Source: Pseudomonas putida
GTDB taxonomy: Bacteria > Pseudomonadota > Gammaproteobacteria > Pseudomonadales > Pseudomonadaceae
Reading direction: 5' to 3'
Assembly (NCBI RefSeq): GCF_002025705.1
Contig: NZ_CP018846.1
Span: 5,447,501 to 5,511,500 of the forward strand
DNA length: 64,000 nt
Under the pieces are notes generated by a model that saw nothing but the letters and a program-made list of their open reading frames with translations, searched no databases and had not been told where the DNA came from. The position numbers and the translations under genes were made by a program. Positions 24,555 through 32,801 of this stretch are shown in pieces. Positions within the stretch are counted from its first letter, which is position 1. Each line of letters opens with the position of its first letter.

Positions 24555-25367
24555 TTACTTGATCAGACCATCCAGCGGCGACGAGGCGCTGGCATAAAGT
24601 TTTTTCGGCATGCGCCCGGCCAGGTAGGCCATGCGACCGGCGAGGATGGCGTGCTTCATGGCCTCGGCCATCAGCACCGGCTGTTGGGCGTGGGCGATAG
24701 CCGAGTTCATCAGCACGGCTTCACAACCCATTTCCATGGCGATGGTGGCATCCGAGGCGGTGCCCACACCGGCGTCGACCAGTACCGGCACCTTCGACTC
24801 TTCCAGGATGATCTGCAGGTTGTACGGGTTGCAGATGCCCAGGCCAGTGCCGATCAGGCCAGCCAGCGGCATCACCGCGATGCAGCCGGCTTCGGCCAGT
24901 TGGCGGGCGATGATCGGGTCGTCGCTGGTGTAGACCATCACGTCGAAACCGTCCTTGACCAGCACTTCGGCGGCCTTGAGGGTTTCGATCACGTTAGGGA
25001 ACAGGGTTTTCTGGTCGGCCAGCACTTCCAGCTTCACCAGGGTGCGCGACTCGTGGGACTTGTGGCCATCGAGCAGCTCACGGGCCAGACGGCAGGTACG
25101 CACCGCCTCGACAGCGTCAAAGCAACCTGCCGTGTTTGGCAGGATGGTGTACTTGTCGGGCGACAGCACGTCGAGCAGGTTCGGCTCGCCCGCATTCTGG
25201 CCCAGGTTGGTCCGGCGCACAGCCACGGTGACGATCTCGGCACCCGAGGCCTCGGTGGCCAGGCGGGTTTCTTCCATGTCACGGTACTTGCCGGTGCCGA
25301 CCAGCAGGCGCGACTGGAAAGTGCGCCCGGCCAGGATGAAGGGCTTGTCGCTACGAACGTTGCTCAT
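24555..25367 (-). CDS. thiG: Thiazole synthase
   Basis: Forms the thiazole phosphate of thiamine from DXP, dehydroglycine and ThiS thiocarboxylate. 270 aa TIM-barrel with AGRTFQSRLLVGTGKY at the start, the Schiff-base lysine region TLVKLEVL, and VLVDAGVGTASDATIAMEMG near the C-terminus. Follows thiS by 54 bases. Confidence 0.97.
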   Translation of the reverse strand: MSNVRSDKPFILAGRTFQSRLLVGTGKYRDMEETRLATEASGAEIVTVAVRRTNLGQNAGEPNLLDVLSPDKYTILPNTAGCFDAVEAVRTCRLARELLDGHKSHESRTLVKLEVLADQKTLFPNVIETLKAAEVLVKDGFDVMVYTSDDPIIARQLAEAGCIAVMPLAGLIGTGLGICNPYNLQIILEESKVPVLVDAGVGTASDATIAMEMGCEAVLMNSAIAHAQQPVLMAEAMKHAILAGRMAYLAGRMPKKLYASASSPLDGLIK

Positions 25368-25421
25368 CGTTGTTCCTCGGGAAAAGATTGCTGGGCTTGC
25401 AGGTGAATCGCCGGACCGGGC

Positions 25422-25622
25422 TCAGCCGCCACCGATGGCGTGGACCACTTCGACCTGGTCGCCTTCGTTCAGCTGCGTGCTGTCGTGCTGGCTACGCGGC
25501 ACGATATCCAGGTTGAGTTCCACCGCCACCCGGCGCCCGGTCAGTTCCAGGCGGGTCAGCAGGGCCGCGACGCTTTCGCCAGCGGGCAATTCGTAAGGTT
25601 CACCGTTCAGTTGAATGCGCAT
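25422..25622 (-). CDS. thiS: Sulfur-carrier protein ThiS
   Basis: 66 aa ubiquitin-fold carrier whose C-terminal Gly-Gly (here VHAIGGG) is thiocarboxylated. Start MRIQLNGEPYEL at 25622; the open frame upstream is not family-like. An extra C-terminal glycine is visible (GGG). No TPP riboswitch was recognised upstream. Confidence 0.95.
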   Translation of the reverse strand: MRIQLNGEPYELPAGESVAALLTRLELTGRRVAVELNLDIVPRSQHDSTQLNEGDQVEVVHAIGGG

Positions 25623-25724
25623 GCGCACGGCCACCATTGTTCTTTGGGGCCCGCATTCTAGCGCCGATCCACGCATGAACCCAAGGGCGCTGCACGCCAT
25701 TAGTCGCGATTGTGGACCGTTCGG

Positions 25725-26096
25725 TCAGCCCAGGCGCCAGGCAGCCAGGCCCAGGCACAGCCAACCGGCGAGGAAGCACAGGCCACCAATGGGGGTGATG
25801 ATACCCAGCTTGCCCAGGCCGCTGAGGGTCAGCAGGTACAGGCTACCGGAGAACAGCACGATCCCCAGGGCGAACAGACCGCCGGCCCAGCCGACCAGGC
25901 GCCCCGGCAGGTGCGCCGAAAGCACGGCGACACCAAAGATCGCCAGGGCATGCACCAGCTGATAGGTGACCCCCGTGTGGAAAATGGCCAGGTAATCCGC
26001 GGTCAGGCGATTCTTAAGCCCATGTGCGGCGAACGCGCCCAGGGCGACGCCGGTAAAGCCGAAGAAGGCGGCGAGCATGAGGAAGCTGCGAAGCAT
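25725..26096 (-). CDS. DUF423 membrane protein (YgdD-like)
   Basis: 123 aa, four hydrophobic helices; starts MLRSFLMLAAFFGFTGVALG with the conserved AFAAHGL motif. ATG 26096 has AAGGAG seven or eight bases upstream. Longer in-frame starts would run through mtgA and are rejected. Function unknown. Divergent from mtgA with a 64-base gap. Confidence 0.88.
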   Translation of the reverse strand: MLRSFLMLAAFFGFTGVALGAFAAHGLKNRLTADYLAIFHTGVTYQLVHALAIFGVAVLSAHLPGRLVGWAGGLFALGIVLFSGSLYLLTLSGLGKLGIITPIGGLCFLAGWLCLGLAAWRLG

Positions 26097-26160
26097 GGGA
26101 CGACTCCTTGTATCGGGTCTGTATAATGGCCCGTTCCACCGGTCCGGCCAAGCCATCGCC

Positions 26161-26871
26161 ATGCTGTCATCCATTCTCCGCCGCCTCGCCCGCGCCCTGC
26201 TCTGGTTCGCTGCCGGCAGCATTGTGCTGGTGCTGGTGTTTCGCTGGGTACCGCCGCCGGGCACCGCATTGATGCTCGAGCGCAAGGTGCAATCATGGGT
26301 GAGTGGCGAGCCGATCGACCTGCAACGCGACTGGGAACCGTGGGAAAACATCTCCGACGAGCTCAAGGTTGCGGTCATTGCAGGTGAAGACCAGAAGTTC
26401 GCCAGCCATTGGGGCTTCGACATCCCAGCCATACAGGCGGCACTGGCGTACAACGAGCGTGGTGGCAGCATTCGTGGTGCCAGCACCTTGACCCAACAGG
26501 TGGCCAAGAACCTGTTCCTCTGGTCGGGCCGCAGCTGGTTCCGCAAAGGGCTGGAAGCCTGGTTCACCGGGCTGATCGAGCTGTTCTGGTCGAAGGAGCG
26601 CATTCTCGAGGTTTATCTGAACAGCGCCGAATGGGGCAAGGGCGTGTTTGGCGCCCAAGCGGCCGCACGCTATCACTTTGGTGTCGATGCCAGCCGGCTG
26701 ACCCGCCAGCAGGCCGCGCAACTGGCGGCGGTGCTGCCAAGCCCGATCAAATGGAGTGCCAGTCGGCCAAGTGCCTATGTGGCGAGCCGGGCGGGCTGGA
26801 TTCGGCGACAGATGAGCCAGTTGGGTGGGCCCAGCTACCTGATGCAACTGGATTCTTCGCGCAAGCTTTGA
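26161..26871 (+). CDS. mtgA: Monofunctional biosynthetic peptidoglycan transglycosylase
   Basis: 236 aa GT51 enzyme that polymerises lipid II into glycan strands at the inner membrane. One N-terminal membrane helix (LLWFAAGSIVLVLVFRWV), catalytic Glu in AGEDQKFASHWGFD, then RGASTLTQQVAKNLFLW, and LEVYLNSAEWGKGVFGAQAAA. There is no transpeptidase domain. Start ATG 26161 chosen by family length. Confidence 0.96.
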   Translation: MLSSILRRLARALLWFAAGSIVLVLVFRWVPPPGTALMLERKVQSWVSGEPIDLQRDWEPWENISDELKVAVIAGEDQKFASHWGFDIPAIQAALAYNERGGSIRGASTLTQQVAKNLFLWSGRSWFRKGLEAWFTGLIELFWSKERILEVYLNSAEWGKGVFGAQAAARYHFGVDASRLTRQQAAQLAAVLPSPIKWSASRPSAYVASRAGWIRRQMSQLGGPSYLMQLDSSRKL

Positions 26872-26884
26872 ATTTTTTGGGGCT

Positions 26885-26922
26885 GCTGCGCAGCCCATTC
26901 GCGACACAAGGCCGCTCCTACA
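26885..26922. repeat. Single REP-like element
   Basis: TTCGCGACACAAGGCCGCTC, the second REP variant seen at 46 and 54 kb, here unpaired. Confidence 0.65.
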
Positions 26923-26969
26923 GCTGATCGCGTCCTCTAGCAGGGGCGGCCCCAAAATCGCGCTGGCAA

Positions 26970-27006
26970 TAAAAAGCCGCTCACCCTCTTCGGGCCAGCG
27001 GCTTTT
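26970..27006 (-). terminator. rpoH terminator
   Basis: AAAAGCCGCT / AGCGGCTTTT inverted repeat with a 15-base loop, 19 bases after the rpoH stop. Confidence 0.85.
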
Positions 27007-27024
27007 CGATGCGACCAAGCGTGA

Positions 27025-27879
27025 TCAGATGGTGATCAGCGCCTTGACCTTGTTCATCGCATTTTTCTCCAGCTGGCGAATCCGCTCAGCCGAAACGCTG
27101 TACTTGTCAGCCAGCTCATGCAACGTGGCCTTTTCTTCTGCCAGCCAACGCTGGTAGAGAATATCGCGGCTGCGATCATCCAGGCCTTGCAGCGCTTCGT
27201 GCAGGTTGCTGGTGGAGTTGTCGCTCCAGTCGGCATCCTCCAGCTGTACAGCCGGGTCGTAGCGGTGGTCTTCCAGGTAGTGCGCAGGCGACTGGAAGGC
27301 GCTGTCGTCATCCGCTTCGGCTGCCGGGTCGAAGGCCATGTCCTGACCACTCAGGCGGCTTTCCATCTCGCGCACCTCACGTGGCTCGACGCCGAGGCTT
27401 TCCGCCACGCGATGCACTTCGTCGTTGTTCAGCCAGGCCAGACGCTTCTTCTGGCTGCGCAGGTTGAAGAACAGCTTGCGCTGGGCCTTGGTGGTCGCCA
27501 CCTTGACGATGCGCCAGTTGCGCAGGATGAATTCGTGGATCTCTGCCTTGATCCAGTGCACGGCGAAGGACACCAGGCGCACACCCATTTCCGGGTTGAA
27601 ACGCTTGACTGCCTTCATCAGGCCTACGTTGCCTTCCTGGATCAGGTCGGCCTGGGCCAGCCCGTAGCCTGCATAGCTACGAGCGATATGTACGACGAAA
27701 CGCAGGTGGGCCATCACCATTTGCCGAGCGGCCTCGAGATCCTGCTCGTAGTAGAGACGCTCGGCCAGATCACGCTCCTGCTCGACAGACAACAGCGGGA
27801 TGCTGTTGACCGTGTGCACGTAGGCTTCCAGGTTTGCACCGGGTACCAGGGCATAGGCAGGTTGCAACGATGTGGTCAT
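27025..27879 (-). CDS. rpoH: Heat-shock sigma factor RpoH (sigma32)
   Basis: 284 aa. Region 2.1-2.4 (EGNVGLMKAVKRFNPEMGVRL is 2.2-2.3), the RpoH box AQRKLFFNLRSQKK specific to sigma32, and a region 4.2 helix-turn-helix (TLHELADKYSVSAERIRQLE). ATG 27879 with GGAGG upstream. It lies downstream of ftsX as in E. coli, with its own promoter region. The gap contains a sigmaE-like promoter. Confidence 0.97.
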   Translation of the reverse strand: MTTSLQPAYALVPGANLEAYVHTVNSIPLLSVEQERDLAERLYYEQDLEAARQMVMAHLRFVVHIARSYAGYGLAQADLIQEGNVGLMKAVKRFNPEMGVRLVSFAVHWIKAEIHEFILRNWRIVKVATTKAQRKLFFNLRSQKKRLAWLNNDEVHRVAESLGVEPREVREMESRLSGQDMAFDPAAEADDDSAFQSPAHYLEDHRYDPAVQLEDADWSDNSTSNLHEALQGLDDRSRDILYQRWLAEEKATLHELADKYSVSAERIRQLEKNAMNKVKALITI

Positions 27880-27927
27880 TCAAGAACCTCCGACTTACTA
27901 AACTCGCGCCTTGTGAGCGCTGCCAAC

Positions 27928-27954
27928 ATTGACCCGGAACGACCGTACAAGTTC
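27928..27954 (-). promoter_or_regulatory. Candidate AlgU/RpoE-dependent promoter of rpoH
   Basis: Minus strand GAACTT, 16-base spacer, TCAAT, close to the AlgU consensus GAACTT-N16/17-TCtga, about 50 bases before rpoH. An AlgU-dependent rpoH promoter is known in P. aeruginosa. A TTGACA at 27969-27974 could be the -35 of a weak overlapping sigma70 promoter. Confidence 0.5.
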
Positions 27955-27990
27955 CCTGGTGAAGAAAATGTCAATGCTGGCACGTAAAAA

Positions 27991-29019
27991 CTATCGCGGC
28001 GCCAGCTCGTTCAGATGACGAGCGACTGCGATCCATGCACCGATATACCCCAACAGCACCGCTCCGATCAAGAGCGACAGACCATCGGAAGCCGGCACAC
28101 CACCCAGGGCGAAATCACTGCCATACAGCCCGGACAGCCCTACCACGGCCTCGTTCAGCCAGTTCAGGCCGAAGGCCAGGATGGCCCAGGCCAGCACGCC
28201 CGCACCCAGGCCATACAAGGCGCCCATGTACAGGAAAGGCCGGCGTACGTAGCTGTCGGTGCCGCCTACCAGCTTGATGACTTCGATCTCGATACGGCGG
28301 TTTTCAATATGTAGACGAATTGTGTTACCGATTACTAACAGCAGCGCAGAAATCAGCATTACCGCCAGGCCGAAGACGAAGCGATCGCCGAGCTTGAGGA
28401 TCGCCGCCAGGCGTTCCACCCATACCAGGTCCAGCTGCGCATTTTCTACCCTTGGCAGTTCCGACAGGCGCTGCCGCAGGGCTTCCAGGGCCGGCTTGTC
28501 GACTTCGGTCGGGGTCACCACCACGACACCGGGCAACGGGTTGTCGGGCAGCTCGCGCAGCGCCTCGCCCAACCCGGACTGCTGCTGGAACTCTTCCAGG
28601 GCCTGCCCGGGGCTGACGTACTGGGCGTCGGCGACACCCGGCATGCGCCGGATGTCGTCGCGCAGGGCTTCACCCTGCTGGCTGCCCGCGTCGAGCTTGA
28701 GGTAGAGCGAAATCTGCGCAGCGCGCTGCCAGGAACCGCCCAGCACCTCGATATTCTTCAACAACAGCGACAGGCCCATGGGCATGCTCAGGGCCACTGC
28801 CATCACCAGGCAGGTGAAGAAGCTGCCGATCGGCTGCTTGCCCAGGCGTCGCAGGCTGTCGGCCAGGCTGGCACGATGGCTTTCCAGCCAAGCGTGCAGC
28901 AGGGTGCGGAAATCCGGGCCGTCGTCGTCGTGATCGCCGCCCTTCTTCTTGGCAGGCTGCGGGTCAGCGGCCTTGGGCGCAACGCGCTCGGAAACCTTTG
29001 GTGTACGTGTAGTGCTCAT
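27991..29019 (-). CDS. ftsX: Cell-division protein FtsX
   Basis: 342 aa inner-membrane partner of FtsE; the complex controls periplasmic amidase activation (via EnvC) and divisome assembly. A Lys/Asp-rich cytoplasmic N-tail (KKKGGDHDDDGPDF), a first helix near residue 70, a periplasmic loop (about 100-215) and three C-terminal helices. It overlaps ftsE by four bases (ATGA). Confidence 0.95.
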   Translation of the reverse strand: MSTTRTPKVSERVAPKAADPQPAKKKGGDHDDDGPDFRTLLHAWLESHRASLADSLRRLGKQPIGSFFTCLVMAVALSMPMGLSLLLKNIEVLGGSWQRAAQISLYLKLDAGSQQGEALRDDIRRMPGVADAQYVSPGQALEEFQQQSGLGEALRELPDNPLPGVVVVTPTEVDKPALEALRQRLSELPRVENAQLDLVWVERLAAILKLGDRFVFGLAVMLISALLLVIGNTIRLHIENRRIEIEVIKLVGGTDSYVRRPFLYMGALYGLGAGVLAWAILAFGLNWLNEAVVGLSGLYGSDFALGGVPASDGLSLLIGAVLLGYIGAWIAVARHLNELAPR

Positions 29020-29687
29020 TGCCCGGCCTCCCCATCGCCGATCAGACGACCGCGCTGCAGGGTCAGCATGCGGTGGCGCATGCGCGCAATCAGTGCCAGG
29101 TCGTGGCTGGCGATCAGAACTGTGGTACCCAGGCGGTTGATGTCTTCGAACACGCCCATGATCTCTGCGGCCAGGCGCGGGTCGAGGTTACCGGTGGGCT
29201 CATCCGCCAGCAGCAAGGCCGGCTGGTGGACGATGGCACGGGCAATACCGACCCGCTGTTGCTGGCCGGTGGACAGGTCGGCCGGGAACAGCTCGCCCTT
29301 GTCCGATAACGAAACACGCTCCAACGCCGAATCAACGCGCTTGGCGATCTCTGCCTTGGACAAGCCTAGAATCTGCAGCGGCAAGGCGATGTTGTTGAAC
29401 ACCGTGCGGTCGAACAACAGCTGGTGGTTCTGGAACACCACGCCGATCTGCCGGCGCAGGAACGGGATCTGTGCATTGCTGATCTGGCCCAGGTCCTGCC
29501 CAGCCAGCATCAGCTTGCCGCTGGTCGGGCGTTCCATGGCCAGCAGCAGGCGCAGCAAGGTGCTCTTGCCCGCCCCCGAATGCCCGGTGACGAACAGGAA
29601 TTCGCCCCGACGCGCCCGGAAGCTCAGCTCATGCAAGCCGACATGGCCATTGGGGTAGCGCTTGGCAACCTGTTCGAATCGGATCAT
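29016..29687 (-). CDS. ftsE: Cell-division ATP-binding protein FtsE
   Basis: 223 aa ABC ATPase: Walker A GHSGAGKST, Q-loop region VVFQNHQLL, signature LSTGQQQR (with T where SGG is usual, common in FtsE), Walker B LLLADEPTGNLD, and H-loop ASHD. Two bases after ftsY. Confidence 0.96.
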   Translation of the reverse strand: MIRFEQVAKRYPNGHVGLHELSFRARRGEFLFVTGHSGAGKSTLLRLLLAMERPTSGKLMLAGQDLGQISNAQIPFLRRQIGVVFQNHQLLFDRTVFNNIALPLQILGLSKAEIAKRVDSALERVSLSDKGELFPADLSTGQQQRVGIARAIVHQPALLLADEPTGNLDPRLAAEIMGVFEDINRLGTTVLIASHDLALIARMRHRMLTLQRGRLIGDGEAGQ

Positions 29688-29689
29688 GG

Positions 29690-31213
29690 TCAGTCTCGCT
29701 CGGCGAACAGAGCCTTGACGAACGGCTCGGCTTCGAAGGTGCGCAGGTCGTCGATGCCTTCACCGACACCGATGAAGCGGATAGGGATGTTGAACTGCTT
29801 GGCCAGCGCGAAGATCACCCCGCCCTTGGCGGTGCCGTCCAGCTTGGTCAGGGCCAGCCCGGTGAGTTCGACGCTCTGGTTGAAGTACTTGGCCTGGCTG
29901 ATAGCGTTCTGCCCGGTACCGGCATCGAGCACCAGAAGCACTTCGTGCGGCGCCTCGGCGTCGAGTTTGCCGATCACCCGGCGGACCTTCTTCAGCTCTT
30001 CCATCAGGTTGTCTTTGGTGTGCAGGCGGCCGGCGGTGTCGGCGATCAGCACATCGACACCACGGGCCTTGGCAGCCTGTACAGCGTCGAAGATCACCGA
30101 AGCGGAGTCGGCGCCGGTGTGCTGGGCGATCACCGGGATCTGGTTACGCTCGCCCCAGACCTGCAATTGCTCGACAGCGGCGGCGCGGAAGGTATCACCG
30201 GCCGCCAGCATGACTTTCTTGCCTTCCAGCTGCAGCTTCTTGGCCAGCTTGCCGATGGTGGTGGTCTTGCCGGCACCGTTCACGCCGACCACCAGAATCA
30301 CATAAGGCTTGTTCTGCGCTTCGACCTTGAGCGGCTGCTCGACCGGGCGCAGCAGTGCGGCCAGCTCTTCCTGCAGGGACTTGTACAGCGCGTCGGCGTC
30401 GGCCAGCTGCTTGCGGGCGACCTTCTGGGTCAGGTTCTGGACGATGGCCGAAGTGGCTTCAACGCCAACGTCAGCAGTCAGCAGCCGGGTTTCGATCTCG
30501 TCGAGCAGGTCGTCGTCGATGACCTTCTTGCCCAGGAACAGGCTGGCCATGCCCTCGCCGATGCTGGCGCTGGTCTTCGACAGGCCCTGCTTGAGGCGGG
30601 CGAAGAAGCCGGGTTTGGACTGTTCAGTGGCAACCGGCACGGCAACTACAGGGACTGGCTCAGGCTCCACTGGCGCAGGCGCAGGCGCAGCGACTGCGGC
30701 CACGACCACAGGCTCTGGCGCGGGACGTTCCGGAATCGCCGGCGGCGCCTTCGGCTCCAGGTCCGGCACCAGCGCCACAGGTTCTTCGGCTACCGGAAGC
30801 ACCAGATTACTGACGGGGGCGGCATGCTCGACCACCGGGGCAACCTCGACCGGCCCCGCTTGCAGCGGCACAGAGGCGACGGGCTCAGGCGTCGGGGCGA
30901 CCAGCGGCTCAGCGGCGATCGGCTCGGGGTCGGGCGCCTGCAATGGCTGGGAAGCAACCGGCTCTGGCACAGGCGCTTCGGCCACCGGGGCCACCGGCTC
31001 GACCGGCGTAGGCTGCTGTGCTTCGACAAGCGGCTGCTCGACGGCAGGCTGCGGCGCTACCGGTTCGGCTGGCTGCAGCTCGGGCGCTTGTGGCTCAGGC
31101 GCTTGAGGCTGTTCGGCGACAGGTTGCTGCGGCTTCTTGCGAAACCAGCTGAACAGGCCTTTTTTCTCGCCAGCCTCGGCCGGCGCTTTTTTGTCGTCGT
31201 TGGAACCAAACAT
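29690..31213 (-). CDS. ftsY: Signal recognition particle receptor FtsY
   Basis: SRP receptor GTPase bringing nascent-chain complexes to SecYEG. 507 aa. An acidic, low-complexity N-terminal A domain (about residues 28-200) rich in Pro, Glu, Ala and Val repeats, then the N domain (FFARLKQGLSKTSASIGEG) and G domain with G1 GVNGAGKTTTIGKLA near 317, G3 DTAGRLHTKDNL and G4 TKLDGTAKGG. The C-terminus GEGIDDLRTFEAEPFVKALF is typical. First gene of ftsYEX. Confidence 0.97.
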   Translation of the reverse strand: MFGSNDDKKAPAEAGEKKGLFSWFRKKPQQPVAEQPQAPEPQAPELQPAEPVAPQPAVEQPLVEAQQPTPVEPVAPVAEAPVPEPVASQPLQAPDPEPIAAEPLVAPTPEPVASVPLQAGPVEVAPVVEHAAPVSNLVLPVAEEPVALVPDLEPKAPPAIPERPAPEPVVVAAVAAPAPAPVEPEPVPVVAVPVATEQSKPGFFARLKQGLSKTSASIGEGMASLFLGKKVIDDDLLDEIETRLLTADVGVEATSAIVQNLTQKVARKQLADADALYKSLQEELAALLRPVEQPLKVEAQNKPYVILVVGVNGAGKTTTIGKLAKKLQLEGKKVMLAAGDTFRAAAVEQLQVWGERNQIPVIAQHTGADSASVIFDAVQAAKARGVDVLIADTAGRLHTKDNLMEELKKVRRVIGKLDAEAPHEVLLVLDAGTGQNAISQAKYFNQSVELTGLALTKLDGTAKGGVIFALAKQFNIPIRFIGVGEGIDDLRTFEAEPFVKALFAERD

Positions 31214-31445
31214 GGAAGACGGCTATCTCAGGGTAGCGATGGGCCAGCAGCTGGCGCATCGGGAATTCTCTAAACGCAGAACAGACTATTTTGAATCCGA
31301 CTGGTTCATGCGCAATGTTTTGTCTTAATGGGCCTGCGGGCCAGAACGGCGACAGGCATGGTCGCCAGGCAACCGGATCAGTATCCTAGCACCTCCTGGC
31401 CCGTCGACGCTAAACCAGCGGGCCGCCGAACAGGTTAATCACCGT

Positions 31446-32801
31446 ATGAATGCTCTAGCCCGCCGCGCCGCTGGCCTGTTGCTCAGCACGCTCTGCCTGC
31501 CGCTCGTGGCTTTCGCCGCCGACGTGCAACCCACCCACGAATTCATCCTCGACAACGGCCTGAAAGTGGTGGTGCGCGAAGACCATCGCGCCCCGGTGGT
31601 GGTGTCGCAGATCTGGTACAAGGTCGGCTCCAGCTACGAGACCCCGGGGCAGACCGGCTTGTCCCATGCCTTGGAACACATGATGTTCAAGGGCAGCGCC
31701 AAGATCGGCCCCGGCGAGGCCTCGCGCATCCTGCGTGACCTCGGCGCGGAAGAAAACGCCTTTACCAGCGACGACTACACCGCCTATTACCAGGTGCTGG
31801 CCCGCGACCGCCTGCCAGTGGCACTGGAGCTGGAAGCCGACCGCCTGGCGAGCTTGCGCCTGCCTGCCGACGAGTTCGCCCGCGAAATCGAGGTGATCAA
31901 GGAAGAGCGCCGCCTGCGCACCGACGACCAGCCAAGCTCCAAGGCTTTCGAGCTGTTCCGTGCCATGGCCTTCCCGGCCAGCGGTTACCACACCCCGACC
32001 ATCGGTTGGATGGCCGACCTTGAGCGCATGAAGGTCGAGGAGCTGCGCCACTGGTACGAATCCTGGTACGCGCCGAACAACGCCACCCTGGTGGTGGTCG
32101 GCGATGTCACCGCCGATGAAATGAAAGGTCTGGCGCAGAAGTACTTCGGCAGCATTCCCAAGCGGGCCGTGCCTGCGGCCAAGCTGCCGCTGGAGCTCGC
32201 CGAGCCAGGCCAGCGCCTGCTGACGCTGCACGTGCGCACCCAGCTGCCGAGCCTGATCTACGGTTTCAACGTGCCGAGCCTGGCAACCACCAAAGACCCG
32301 CGCACCGTGCACGCCCTGCGGCTGATCTCGGCCCTGCTCGACGGCGGCTACAGCGCGCGCATGCCGGCACGCCTTGAACGTGGCCAGGAACTGGTGGCCG
32401 GAGCCTCGTCCAGCTACAACGCCTTCACCCGTGGCGACAGCCTGTTCCTGATCTCGGCCACGCCAAACGTGCAGAAGCAGAAGACCCTGGCCGACGTCGA
32501 AAAAGGCGTCTGGCAGCTGCTCGACGAGCTCAAGACCACGCCGCCCAGCGCCGAAGAGCTGGAACGCGTGCGTGCCCAGGTCATCGCCGGCCTGGTTTAC
32601 GACCGCGACTCCATCAGCAGCCAGGCCACCACCATCGGCCAGCTGGAGACAGTCGGCCTGTCGTGGAAGCTGATCGACAGCGAGCTGGACGAACTCAAGC
32701 GCGTCACCCCGGAAGACGTGCAGAACGCCGCACGCACCTACTTCACCCGCGAACGCCTGAGCGTTGCCCATGTACTGCCCGAGGAGTCCGCTCATGAGTG
32801 A
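31446..32801 (+). CDS. M16 zinc peptidase, catalytic subunit, exported
   Basis: 451 aa. Signal peptide to about residue 25 (LLLSTLCLPLVAFAA), then a PqqL/pitrilysin-type M16 domain with the inverted zinc motif HALEH (H74, E77, H78) and a downstream glutamate region VIKEERR. The second half is the M16C domain. It forms a translationally coupled pair with the next gene (8-base overlap), the usual two-subunit arrangement of bacterial M16B peptidases. Likely periplasmic; substrate unknown. Confidence 0.9.
   Translation: MNALARRAAGLLLSTLCLPLVAFAADVQPTHEFILDNGLKVVVREDHRAPVVVSQIWYKVGSSYETPGQTGLSHALEHMMFKGSAKIGPGEASRILRDLGAEENAFTSDDYTAYYQVLARDRLPVALELEADRLASLRLPADEFAREIEVIKEERRLRTDDQPSSKAFELFRAMAFPASGYHTPTIGWMADLERMKVEELRHWYESWYAPNNATLVVVGDVTADEMKGLAQKYFGSIPKRAVPAAKLPLELAEPGQRLLTLHVRTQLPSLIYGFNVPSLATTKDPRTVHALRLISALLDGGYSARMPARLERGQELVAGASSSYNAFTRGDSLFLISATPNVQKQKTLADVEKGVWQLLDELKTTPPSAEELERVRAQVIAGLVYDRDSISSQATTIGQLETVGLSWKLIDSELDELKRVTPEDVQNAARTYFTRERLSVAHVLPEESAHE

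Noticed and set aside
24555..25622. TPP riboswitch before thiS or thiG
   Set aside because: Neither the 57 to 54-base gaps nor the upstream region shows the conserved thi-box core.
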